Assembly: GCA_958418815.1 (NCBI GenBank)
Contig: CATZGB010000031.1
Location: forward strand, 1 to 33,421
Direction: 5' to 3'
DNA: 33,421 bases
Source: an uncultured Bacteroidales bacterium
GTDB lineage: Bacteria > Bacteroidota > Bacteroidia > Bacteroidales > Muribaculaceae
Part shown: piece after piece, positions 1 to 6,830 of the stretch
Layout of the letters: each line of letters starts with the position of its first letter
Numbering within the stretch: the stretch's first letter is position 1
Notes under the pieces: generated by a model
What the model was told of the DNA's origin: nothing
The model's database searches: none
Seen by the model: only the letters and a program-made list of their open reading frames with translations
Position numbers and translations under genes: made by a program

Positions 1-5
1 CTAAT

Positions 6-41
6 GCCGACTTGAAAATCTATAATCAAGTCGGCTTTTTT
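6..41 (+). terminator. Rho-independent terminator
   Basis: A perfect 10-bp stem (GCCGACTTGA / TCAAGTCGGC) with a 10-nt loop is followed at once by six T on the plus strand. It would end transcription of a plus-strand gene lying left of the window. A TAA at 2-4 may be that gene's stop, but its frame cannot be judged. Confidence 0.8.
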
Positions 42-95
42 CGGACGGATACGAAGAGCGGAATGCCCGCTACAGCCCCCGCCGCGACAGAGAGG

Positions 96-140
96 ATGAA
101 AAATAAGCAACGCCCGTCAACTCATTGAAGCTGACGGGCG
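96..140 (-). terminator. Terminator downstream of rpsO
   Basis: A 9-bp inverted repeat CGCCCGTCA / TGACGGGCG surrounds a 12-nt loop. Read on the minus strand it is followed by TTGCTTATTTTT. It lies about 40 nt after the rpsO stop, so it most likely ends that transcript. Confidence 0.75.
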
Positions 141-182
141 CTGTTTGTTGTTGGTGACGGCAATAATCCTCGTCAACGGGGA

Positions 183-458
183 TTACTTGCGGATACCGAG
201 CTCCTTCTGGGCGATGATGGCGCGGTAGCGGGTGATGTCCTTCTTGATCAGGTAATCAAGCAGGCGACGGCGCTTGCCGACGAGGGCCTTGAGGGCACGG
301 GCAGTTGTATGATCTTTGTGATTTGACTTAAGGTGGTTAGTCAAATGAGCAATACGGACCGAGAACAATGCAATCTGGGCTTCAGGAGAGCCAGTGTCAG
401 TCTTACCCTTACCGTATTTCTCGAAGATCTCGATTTTTTCGTCAGAATTCAGATGCAT
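183..458 (-). CDS. rpsO: 30S ribosomal protein S15
   Basis: This 91-residue protein is S15, a primary 16S rRNA-binding protein of the small ribosomal subunit platform. The family signature is clear: an early IFEKYGK segment, the GSPEAQIA turn near residues 23-30, the His-rich helix HLTNHLKSNHKDHTTAR, the basic GKRRRLLDYL segment and a terminal ELGIRK. Length matches the usual 88-91 residues. It is monocistronic here, with its own strong promoter 50-80 nt upstream and a hairpin terminator downstream. In other bacteria S15 often represses its own mRNA; the short leader here shows no obvious structure that proves this. The ATG start is the only sensible one. Confidence 0.98.
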   Translation of the reverse strand: MHLNSDEKIEIFEKYGKGKTDTGSPEAQIALFSVRIAHLTNHLKSNHKDHTTARALKALVGKRRRLLDYLIKKDITRYRAIIAQKELGIRK

Positions 459-507
459 TCTTTCAGAGATGTTTGAGAAGTGAGTAATAAAATATGTAAA
501 GCGGCTG

Positions 508-538
508 CAAAGTTAAGGATTTTTCCGGAAACCGCAAA
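508..538 (-). promoter_or_regulatory. rpsO promoter (-33 TTTG, -7 TAACTTTG)
   Basis: On the minus strand TTTG (535-538) stands exactly 19 nt before TAACTTTG (508-515). This matches the Bacteroidota sigma-ABfr consensus TTTG-N19-21-TAnnTTTG. The rpsO ATG is about 50 nt downstream. Confidence 0.85.
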
Positions 539-640
539 GCGGCAGACTCGGAATTTTCACAAATCGCTCAACCACGCAGTTTGAACGCGTAAAAGCCGAG
601 GGGGCAACCGCCTTTTTCAGGCGGCAATCGACCAACCCAA

Positions 641-979
641 TCAATCGTCGAGGGCGAGGCGCTCCTTGGCGGGGTTGCGGTAGTGAATCTTACCCTCGAT
701 ATATTCCTGTGTGGCAATCAGGGTAGGTTTGGGGAGCTTCTCGTAGTAGCGGGAAATCTCAATCTGCTCGCGGTTCTCGGAAATCTCCTCGAGGTTGTCG
801 TTGAGCGAGGCGAATTCCTGGAGTTTCTTGTCGAGTTCGTGCTTCATCTCGCCGGCGATCTGGTTTGCGCGCTTTGCGATGATGCTGACGGTCTCGTAGA
901 CATTGCCGGTATCCTTGCAGAGATCCATCATGTCACGGGTGACGGTGTTGAGCGGGGCGTTTGTCTTCTTGTAGTCCAT
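641..979 (-). CDS. rpoZ: RNA polymerase omega subunit (Rpb6-like, Bacteroidota type)
   Basis: This 112-residue acidic protein matches the Bacteroidota form of the RNA polymerase omega/RPB6-like subunit, which helps assemble and stabilise the beta-prime subunit. The recognisable part is the early helix with ETVSIIAKRANQIA (residues 29-42), equivalent to the omega core helix that contacts beta-prime, followed by a charged helix and a C-terminal KPTLIATQEYIEGKIHYR segment. It is shorter and more divergent than E. coli RpoZ apart from the core helix. It follows bamD by 48 nt on the same strand and probably shares its transcript. A small inverted repeat (GCCGCC...GGCGGT, about 610-625) lies just downstream but has no T-tract. 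Confidence 0.85.
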   Translation of the reverse strand: MDYKKTNAPLNTVTRDMMDLCKDTGNVYETVSIIAKRANQIAGEMKHELDKKLQEFASLNDNLEEISENREQIEISRYYEKLPKPTLIATQEYIEGKIHYRNPAKERLALDD

Positions 980-1027
980 TTATGTTATGGTGTTTTGTTT
1001 TTTCTTTATGCGGTTGTCGGCCCTGTG

Positions 1028-1843
1028 TCAGTCCTTGACATACTTCCGGGCGATTTTGAGGATGTTCTCAGCCTCGGAGAGGTTTTTGGAGTCAGGGTAA
1101 TTGTTTGTGAACGAGTAATACTCGTCGATCACGTCGCGGAAACGGTCGGCTTTCTTCTCCTCCACCGACAGGACTGCCTCCTGATACTTCGCTTTCAGCA
1201 CGAGCATCTCGAGGTCTTCCTTGTATTTTGAGTAGGGGTATTCCTTGATGGCGTTGTGGGCTGTCACAATGCAGCTCTCATAGTTGTTGCCCAGGTAAGT
1301 GCCGAGGTTGTAATAAAGCTGGGCGTTCTGCAGTTCCTTGAGCGTCAGCTTGTCTTGCAGCTCGAAGATGGCGTTCTGGGCGAGTGAGACCTTGTCGGAG
1401 CGGGGGAAGAAGTCAAGAAATCCCTGAAGCTCCTCGATGGCCTTGATTGTCTCCGACTGGTCGAGCTGGGCCTCGGGAGAATCGAGGTAATATGAGTATC
1501 CGGCGTAATAACGCGCGGGCTCGGCATACTTCCCTTTGGGGAAACGCTGGTAATACGCCTTGAAATAAGAGGCCGCGTCGGGATATTCCTTGTTCTCGTA
1601 ATGGCTCATCGCCAGCAGGTAGAGCGACTCCTCGGCCTTGTCGGAGCCCTTGAAGACGGTCACGACATCTTTCAGCAGGGTGTAGCTCTGCACATATTTC
1701 TTCTGCTCGAACGCGCGCTTGGCGTATTCAAACTTGTAGTTGGCGTCATTGCTCTTGAGGACCCTCTGGTATTCCCCGCACGACGACAGGGACACCGCGG
1801 CAATCACAGCCGCCGCAAGCCACAAGATGAGTTTCTGAACCAT
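1028..1843 (-). CDS. bamD: Outer membrane assembly lipoprotein BamD
   Basis: This 271-residue lipoprotein is BamD, an essential partner of BamA in inserting beta-barrel proteins into the outer membrane. Residues 1-21 form a hydrophobic signal peptide ending in a lipobox (LSSC, Cys22), predicting signal peptidase II processing. The rest is a chain of TPR-like helical pairs, including YEYAKRAFEQKKY-type, AEESLYLLAMSHYENKEYPDAASYF and ARYYAGYSYYLDSP segments, characteristic of BamD/YfiO. Length is normal (240-290). It is first in a two-gene unit with the omega subunit, and a TAACTTTG -7 element lies about 113 nt upstream. A minus-strand alternative reading in other frames has no family features. 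Confidence 0.95.
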   Translation of the reverse strand: MVQKLILWLAAAVIAAVSLSSCGEYQRVLKSNDANYKFEYAKRAFEQKKYVQSYTLLKDVVTVFKGSDKAEESLYLLAMSHYENKEYPDAASYFKAYYQRFPKGKYAEPARYYAGYSYYLDSPEAQLDQSETIKAIEELQGFLDFFPRSDKVSLAQNAIFELQDKLTLKELQNAQLYYNLGTYLGNNYESCIVTAHNAIKEYPYSKYKEDLEMLVLKAKYQEAVLSVEEKKADRFRDVIDEYYSFTNNYPDSKNLSEAENILKIARKYVKD

Positions 1844-1955
1844 ATGTTATTTTATAATGAGTCTCGTTGTGAACATCCCCATCCCTCCTTGCTCCGGAGA
1901 GATGACAAAACCGCGCCTGAAACCGGCCTGCAGCCGGGGCGCCTGTTTCAAGCGG

Positions 1956-1963
1956 CAAAGTTA
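1956..1963 (-). promoter_or_regulatory. Putative bamD-rpoZ promoter -7 element
   Basis: The minus strand reads TAACTTTG, a perfect TAnnTTTG match, 113 nt before the bamD ATG. No clear TTTG was found 19-21 nt upstream, so only the -7 half is supported. Confidence 0.55.
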
Positions 1964-2040
1964 GCCATTTTTTCCGGATTTTCAGACACTCCCCCGTTAT
2001 TTTTCACCATAATATGTAAAAAGAGGCGTGAAAACACAGC

Positions 2041-2068
2041 AAAAAGGAGGGCATTTTTGATGCCCTCC
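2041..2068 (-). terminator. Terminator of the secreted LRR-like gene
   Basis: A perfect 9-bp stem (GGAGGGCAT / ATGCCCTCC) with a 5-nt loop is followed on the minus strand by five T. It lies 35 nt beyond the stop of the upstream minus-strand gene. Confidence 0.85.
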
Positions 2069-2102
2069 CCTTTTATCTTGCTGAATTCGACTCGCGGCCG
2101 CG

Positions 2103-3119
2103 TCATCTGACCGCCACCTTGCTTACAGTCCCATCCTGGCTGCGCACGACGTAAACGCCCGAGGAAAGCCCGGTTGAAGCCATCCTAATGCCGGACATGG
2201 AGAACACCTCGACAGGGCTTCCGTCCCGCGAGAAAATCGCGCCTTGGGAAACCGATATTCCATTCTCCGCATCATCCGACGGGAGCGACACGCCCGAGAA
2301 TTCCATCTCAAAGAGGTTGCCCATCATGTCAAACGCCTCCCAGGAACGATGCACACCATAGCTGTATTTCGTGCCCACAGGCACAAAAACCTTGCAGGTA
2401 TTATAAACGTCGTCATCAATACCGATTGGCCCTGCCCCATTGTAAGGGCTCTCGCCATTGTCGGTGTAGTACAAGCTGAACACACACAGCGGAGGAGTAG
2501 CTGCCGGGCAATAGATTTCTTCCAGCACGGGGGTCGACTGGAAACTGTCCCACAGGGCCTTGTAGACCGGCGCGTCCTCCACATTGGCATACTGCGCCGG
2601 AAGCCACAACACTTTCAACCGGGGCATCACGCGGAAACTCCCCTGCCTGAGGGCAAGCGGGGACTGGCACCCAAACCGAAGCTCCTCCAACAGCGGCAGG
2701 GCGGCATCCAAGGGAGTGGAGACCTCAGACGCTCCGCCAAGGTCAAGATACAACAACGAGGGACAATCGTGTACTCCATCCATGACATCCACCATCGTCG
2801 GCGGCAAAACAAGGCGCGCCATAGCCGCCTGGCCCGTAATGGCATCCTTGACCACTCCGGTCACCGCATAGGTGTTTCCGCCATATTCCACGGAGGAAGG
2901 GATGACAAGAGCACCATCCTCATCCAGGGGGTATTGGTACTCCCCCTGAGACATACCATTTTCAGGCAAAGCCACAACGACTTCCGACACATTTTCGCGA
3001 ACCTGATAGTTGACACCATCCACTTCGAACGTCACGCCTGACTGCGCACTCACACCTACAGCCCAAAAGCACCCGGCCACAACCGCCACAATTCTGCTTG
3101 CTTTCATTTTAATTTTCAT
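2103..3119 (-). CDS. Secreted leucine-rich-repeat-like protein with T9SS-like C-terminal tail
   Basis: About 338 residues from the chosen ATG. An in-frame TTG three codons earlier and an ATG four codons later are alternatives. Residues 1-25 form a signal peptide ending in VSAQ. The central region has irregular hydrophobic repeats (ALVIPSSVEYGGNTYAVTGV, AMARLVLPPTMVDV, LLYLDLGG, LLEELRFG, LKVLWLPAQY) like the BspA/LRR_5 repeats common in Bacteroidales surface proteins. The end (VEVFSMSGIRM, GLSSGVYVVRS, SKVAVR) resembles the type IX secretion C-terminal sorting domain: a short beta-sandwich ending in basic residues. I infer a secreted or surface protein; substrate or ligand unknown. It has its own terminator and is preceded by a micro-ORF with a shared promoter. 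Confidence 0.8.
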   Translation of the reverse strand: MKIKMKASRIVAVVAGCFWAVGVSAQSGVTFEVDGVNYQVRENVSEVVVALPENGMSQGEYQYPLDEDGALVIPSSVEYGGNTYAVTGVVKDAITGQAAMARLVLPPTMVDVMDGVHDCPSLLYLDLGGASEVSTPLDAALPLLEELRFGCQSPLALRQGSFRVMPRLKVLWLPAQYANVEDAPVYKALWDSFQSTPVLEEIYCPAATPPLCVFSLYYTDNGESPYNGAGPIGIDDDVYNTCKVFVPVGTKYSYGVHRSWEAFDMMGNLFEMEFSGVSLPSDDAENGISVSQGAIFSRDGSPVEVFSMSGIRMASTGLSSGVYVVRSQDGTVSKVAVR

Positions 3120-3192
3120 AATTCTCAATATTTCACAATGAATGTCTTAGCGCCTATAACCGACCCATTGCATGTTGATGCAACAACATAAG

Positions 3193-3312
3193 TCATTGCT
3201 CCCAGGTTGGAATCAAGGAATTGCTGGCAGGGTTGTAACACCGCCAGATGGAAGCCTGCGCGACGGCCAAGCATCCGAGCAACAACACGATTAGCAACTG
3301 TAGTCTTTTCAT
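3193..3312 (-). CDS. Putative 39-residue secreted micro-protein
   Basis: An ATG opens a 39-codon frame whose first 20 residues form a textbook signal peptide (MKRLQLLIV, hydrophobic core, AVAQA cleavage site), followed by SIWRCYNPASNSLIPTWEQ and TGA. It lies 73 nt upstream of the LRR-like gene on the same strand and 149 nt downstream of an excellent promoter. No family is recognised. Caution: a second frame over the same DNA stays open longer and ends in SVIGAKTFIVKY, so this could be a frameshifted remnant of a somewhat longer secreted protein. The signal peptide argues that the 5' end at least is or was coding. Confidence 0.4.
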   Translation of the reverse strand: MKRLQLLIVLLLGCLAVAQASIWRCYNPASNSLIPTWEQ

Positions 3313-3460
3313 ATTTTTTTTGTGAAAGAGGTTGATATTGGTGTGACCATAAGCGAACGCCAACAAAAAGCCATCAATTTCGCTTTAAATCACACTGTAA
3401 AAAACTGATTGTGCAATAAGGCTCCTTTTATACAGGAAAGATTGACTTCGGTTATTTTTG

Positions 3461-3492
3461 CAAACATAATCATAAAATTTAAAATTTGCAAA
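3461..3492 (-). promoter_or_regulatory. Promoter for the micro-ORF and LRR-like gene
   Basis: The minus strand has TTTG (3489-3492), a 20-nt spacer, then TATGTTTG (3461-3468), matching both halves of the Bacteroidota promoter. It sits in AT-rich DNA about 149 nt before the micro-ORF, leaving a long leader. The interval 3313-3460 shows no gene. Confidence 0.65.
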
Positions 3493-3537
3493 TATTCCTA
3501 AAATAATTTTTCATTTTTTCTTTCGGAGTATTTTCGT

Positions 3538-3545
3538 TATTTTTG
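3538..3545 (+). promoter_or_regulatory. Putative promoter -7 element for the PASTA-rluD unit
   Basis: TATTTTTG fits TAnnTTTG and lies 59 nt before the PASTA gene ATG. A second copy of the same octamer is at 3453-3460. The -33 region is T-rich without a clear TTTG. Confidence 0.5.
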
Positions 3546-3604
3546 CGGTTTGAAACGGGACGCGCGTCACACTGCGCTCTTCCCCCGCACAAACCGTCCA
3601 TACA

Positions 3605-4690
3605 ATGAACAACAGAGAGGAACACAATACATATAGAGACAACAGCCGCGGCAAACGCCGTGACATAGACTTTCCTGAAGGAGAACAGGGCGGCTACGCG
3701 GCAGACAGCCGTGGCGGCCAGTATCCCGACGAGGAGTATTATCCCGATGAAGATTATTACCCCGAGGATGGATATTATCCCGAGGAGGAATATGACCGGG
3801 AGGACAATTCTTATTATCCCGAGGATGGCCAAGACCATTACCCGGAGGATGACCGCGGCTACTATCCTGAGGAGGAGCGCGGCTATTACACCGGACAGCA
3901 CCCGCGCGACGACCGCCAGCCCCGACGGACGGCGAGACCGTCAAGGGATGATGCACGCGACGGCTACAGGGCCGGATACCGCGACGGATTCCGCGACAAC
4001 CAGCCCCGGCAAGGGGGACGCGGCCTGAACAACTACGGCAACGACGATTACGACCATATGGAGGGAAAAAACAAAGAAAGCTTCCGCAAACGTCATCCGG
4101 TGATGATGAACCTGCTTTACGCGGTGGCCGCCACCGTGTTGGCCATCTGGATGGCCCTGTGGTTTCTCGACTTCTGGACATTCCACGGCCAGGAGCGCGC
4201 GGTGCCCGATGTGAAGGGGCAGAGCTTCGACATGGCGCGCGGCAACATATCCCGCGCGGGCTTGAAGGCGGTGGTGACCGACTCGGTGTATGACAGCTAC
4301 GCCCGTCCAGGCACGGTGGTTGACCAAAGCCCCATCCCCCTGGCCAAAATCAAACGTGGCGGCACGGTCTACCTCACCCTGGTTGCTTACACCCCCAAGA
4401 TGGTGACCATACCCGACTTCTATGATGTCTCCGAACGCCAGGCCCGCTCGATGCTCGAAGGGCTGGGAATCACGCAGGTGATGACCGTCAGCGTGCCGTC
4501 GGAATACTCCGGGCTTGTGCTGGGCGCCAGGTTCAACGGCGTCTCGCTGCGGCCCGGGGCAAAGGTGCCCATCTCCGCCGTGATCACCCTCGAGGTCGGC
4601 GGAGGCAGGGGCGACACCTACTACCCCACCGAGGAGATTGTCGACACCGCGGCCATCGAGCAGACCATTGAAGCACTCGACATCGACTGA
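3605..4690 (+). CDS. Membrane-anchored PASTA-domain protein with Tyr/acidic repeat N-terminus
   Basis: This 361-residue protein has three parts. Residues 1-160 are disordered and charged, with seven YP(D/E)(D/E) motifs packed between about 39 and 95, then an Arg/Asp/Gly-rich stretch. Residues 167-192 form one membrane helix. Residues 196-335 contain two PASTA domains (first with VPDVKGQSFDMARGNISRAG, second with IPDFYDVSERQARSMLEGLG). PASTA domains bind peptidoglycan stem peptides or muropeptides in Gram-positive kinases and PBPs. Here no kinase or transpeptidase domain is attached, as in the short PASTA proteins of Bacteroidota, which usually sit next to an rluD gene as this one does (3-nt gap). 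The topology is probably N-terminus in the cytoplasm and PASTA in the periplasm. The long N-terminal repeat domain is unusual. Confidence 0.88.
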   Translation: MNNREEHNTYRDNSRGKRRDIDFPEGEQGGYAADSRGGQYPDEEYYPDEDYYPEDGYYPEEEYDREDNSYYPEDGQDHYPEDDRGYYPEEERGYYTGQHPRDDRQPRRTARPSRDDARDGYRAGYRDGFRDNQPRQGGRGLNNYGNDDYDHMEGKNKESFRKRHPVMMNLLYAVAATVLAIWMALWFLDFWTFHGQERAVPDVKGQSFDMARGNISRAGLKAVVTDSVYDSYARPGTVVDQSPIPLAKIKRGGTVYLTLVAYTPKMVTIPDFYDVSERQARSMLEGLGITQVMTVSVPSEYSGLVLGARFNGVSLRPGAKVPISAVITLEVGGGRGDTYYPTEEIVDTAAIEQTIEALDID

Positions 4691-4693
4691 CCC

Positions 4694-5848
4694 ATGACCG
4701 ACAACAAAGAAAACATACCGCAGGGCCACGCCTCCGCAACAGACACAGCGGATACCGCCACACGCATCCCCGGCAGCCCCCTCGAAGCAGACAGCGTCGA
4801 GCTGGCCGACTTGGAGGAGGATGACGCCACCGGGCCGGACAGCGAGAACGGCCTATACGAGCATTTCCGGTTTGTAGCCGACCAGGGGCAACAGCTGCTG
4901 AGGGTAGACAAATTCCTGGTCGACCACATGCAGAAAGCCTCACGCAACCGCATCCAGCAGGCCGCCGAGGCAGGGTGCATACTGGTCAACGGCAAGCCGG
5001 TGAAATCCAACTACCGTGTCAAGCCGCGCGACGTGGTGTCGGTGGTGATGGACCGTCCGCGCTACGAGATGGAAATCACCCCAGAGGACATCCCGCTTGA
5101 CATCGTGTACGAGGACCAGGACCTGCTGGTGGTCAACAAGCCAGCCGGACTGGTGGTGCATCCCGGCCATGGCAACTGGACCGGCACGCTGGTCAACGCG
5201 CTCGCGTGGCATCTGCGCGACAATCCCGACTATGACGTGAACGACCCCCGACTCGGACTGGTACACCGCATCGACAAAGACACCTCCGGGCTGCTCGTGG
5301 TCGCCAAGACCCCCGACGCGAAAACCCATCTCGGAAAACAGTTTTTCAACAAGACCACCAAACGCGAATACCGCGCCATGGTCTGGGGCATCCCCACCCC
5401 CGCCGCCGGCCGCATAGAGGGGAACATAGGCCGGTCGCTGAAAGACAGGCTCCAGATGGCCGTCTACCCCGCCGACTCTGAGCTGGGCAAGCATGCCGTG
5501 ACCCATTACGAGGTTATGGAGACGTTTGGCCATGTCTCGCTGGTAAAATGCGTGCTTGAGACCGGACGCACCCATCAGATACGCGTCCACATGCGCCACA
5601 TAGGCCACCCGCTTTTCAATGACGCCCGATATGGCGGAGACCAGATATTGCGTGGCACCACAGCGGCATCATACCGGCAGTTTGTCAACAACTGTTTCTC
5701 GATATGCCCTCGCCAGGCGCTCCATGCCCGCACCCTCGGTTTCACCCATCCCCGCACAGGCGAAGAGATGTTCTTCTCCGCGCCCATCCCCTCCGACATG
5801 GAACAACTTCTCGAGCGCTGGCGCACCTACGCCTCCGCCGCCCGATAA
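4694..5848 (+). CDS. rluD: RluD-family 23S rRNA pseudouridine synthase
   Basis: This 384-residue enzyme should convert specific uridines to pseudouridine in large-subunit rRNA (RluD family, helix 69 in E. coli). Residues 66-125 form an S4 RNA-binding domain (LRVDKFLVDHM, ILVNGKPVKSNYRVKPRD). The catalytic motif HRIDKDTSGL is at 191-200, with Asp194 as the nucleophile, and the family motif GRTHQIRVHM follows downstream. Residues 1-55 are an acidic, Thr/Asp-rich extension absent from typical RluD, with several internal Met codons too late to serve as starts. It is cotranscribed with the PASTA gene. RluD versus RluC/RluA specificity cannot be fixed from sequence alone, but similarity and length favour RluD. 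Confidence 0.93.
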   Translation: MTDNKENIPQGHASATDTADTATRIPGSPLEADSVELADLEEDDATGPDSENGLYEHFRFVADQGQQLLRVDKFLVDHMQKASRNRIQQAAEAGCILVNGKPVKSNYRVKPRDVVSVVMDRPRYEMEITPEDIPLDIVYEDQDLLVVNKPAGLVVHPGHGNWTGTLVNALAWHLRDNPDYDVNDPRLGLVHRIDKDTSGLLVVAKTPDAKTHLGKQFFNKTTKREYRAMVWGIPTPAAGRIEGNIGRSLKDRLQMAVYPADSELGKHAVTHYEVMETFGHVSLVKCVLETGRTHQIRVHMRHIGHPLFNDARYGGDQILRGTTAASYRQFVNNCFSICPRQALHARTLGFTHPRTGEEMFFSAPIPSDMEQLLERWRTYASAAR

Positions 5849-5894
5849 CGCGACCATCTTAATTCACCAAACACCTCCAAACCTCCCGACCAAG

Positions 5895-6338
5895 ATGAAC
5901 AACAACCACCAGCAACCCGGCGCTCCAGGCCAGCAGCCTCCCTATCAAGGTCAACAGCCTTACCAGCAGCAGCCTTATCAGCAACCCTATCAGGGACAGC
6001 CTTACCAGCAACAGCCCCCATATCAACAGCCGTATCAGCAACCACCATACCAGCAGCCATACGCGCCGCAGCAAATCATCATCAACCAGCCTCCGGTGAA
6101 GAAAAACGGCATCGGCACAGCCGGATTCATCCTGGCCCTGCTCTCACTGGTGCTTTGCTGGACGCCGGTCCTCGGCTTCATCCTGTGGTTGCTCGGCACC
6201 ATCTTCTCTGTGATAGGGTTGTTCAAGGCGCCGCGCGGACTCGCCATAGCCGGAACCGTCATCTCATTCCTGGGAATCATCGCGCTGATACTCTTTTTCG
6301 GAGCCGTGATCGGCCTTAGCGCCATCGCCTCCATGTGA
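5895..6338 (+). CDS. DUF4190-type membrane protein with Pro-Tyr-Gln repeat N-terminus
   Basis: The ATG chosen gives 147 residues; the open frame runs further upstream but into rluD. Residues 1-60 are almost only P, Y, Q and G, built from PYQQ and PYQGQ units. Residues 73-145 hold hydrophobic helices with GIGTAGFILALLSLVL and PRGLAIAGTVISFLG, the pattern of DUF4190-like small membrane proteins, which often carry Pro/Gln-rich cytoplasmic tails. Function is unknown for the family. It is 46 nt behind rluD and is followed by a hairpin terminator, so it is probably last in the PASTA-rluD unit. The repeat region could change length by slippage. Confidence 0.8.
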   Translation: MNNNHQQPGAPGQQPPYQGQQPYQQQPYQQPYQGQPYQQQPPYQQPYQQPPYQQPYAPQQIIINQPPVKKNGIGTAGFILALLSLVLCWTPVLGFILWLLGTIFSVIGLFKAPRGLAIAGTVISFLGIIALILFFGAVIGLSAIASM

Positions 6339-6382
6339 TTTTCCCTGCCTCTGCCCGCCCCCCATTAATATTGGGGCATACA

Positions 6383-6431
6383 TAAAAAAATGAAACCGGA
6401 CTCGATTCACATCGAATCCGGCTCCTTCCTT
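6383..6431 (+). terminator. Hairpin terminator after the DUF4190 gene
   Basis: An 11-bp stem with one G-T pair (CCGGACTCGAT / ATCGAATCCGG, loop TCAC) is preceded by seven A and followed by CTCCTTCCTT. The A-run would serve as a T-tract on the other strand, so it may work both ways. Confidence 0.65.
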
Positions 6432-6554
6432 ATTGGCATTTGTAATATTGTCAGTATTGAAATGACTTGTATGTTAATAATTTAACACATCGCAATATGA
6501 AACAAACAATGTACCAAACAAATTCATCACATTAATTCAAAATTCTAAATCTAT

Positions 6555-6622
6555 GTAGGTGCAATCAGTATTCTCTAAATAGGTGCAATCAGCTAAATTA
6601 ATCGGTGCAATCAGTATTCTCT
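6555..6622. repeat. Three direct GGTGCAATCAG repeats
   Basis: GGTGCAATCAG occurs at 6558-6568, 6582-6592 and 6604-6614. Copies one and three extend to the same 19 bases ending in TATTCTCT. The block begins TGTA at 6555 and lies in AT-rich DNA unlike its surroundings. Multiple short repeats behind a 5'-TG end are typical of IS21-family termini, so a solitary end remnant is possible. No transposase gene is present. A cluster of regulator sites is the alternative. Confidence 0.65.
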
Positions 6623-6779
6623 TTCACTAATGATGTCACAAAGTTACAAGAGAATCGCGACATCCTCATCATATTTTTGGTTAATTATTGTTAATCCAAC
6701 TGTTTATTTCTTCTCGATTTTGCCATCTTGTTACAAACTCGTTGAGGCTCAAAGGGGAACGGATTTCCTGTTTTTTTCG

Positions 6780-6787
6780 TAATTTTG
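6780..6787 (+). promoter_or_regulatory. Putative tilS promoter -7 element
   Basis: TAATTTTG, embedded in TTTCGTAATTTTGCAC, lies 43 nt before the tilS ATG. No clear -33 element is seen. The rest of 6431-6780 is AT-rich and gene-free apart from the repeat block. Confidence 0.6.
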
Positions 6788-6830
6788 CACCAGAGATACG
6801 GGCAACAAACCCATCCACCCGCCACCACAT

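Noticed and set aside
683..1231. Long open frame antisense to rpoZ and bamD
   Set aside because: It mirrors the high-G+C codon pattern of two clearly identified genes and shows no family motif or start context.
3567..4181. Arg/Pro-rich antisense frame over the PASTA N-terminus
   Set aside because: It is the complement of the Tyr/acidic repeats; composition is imposed by the repeat.
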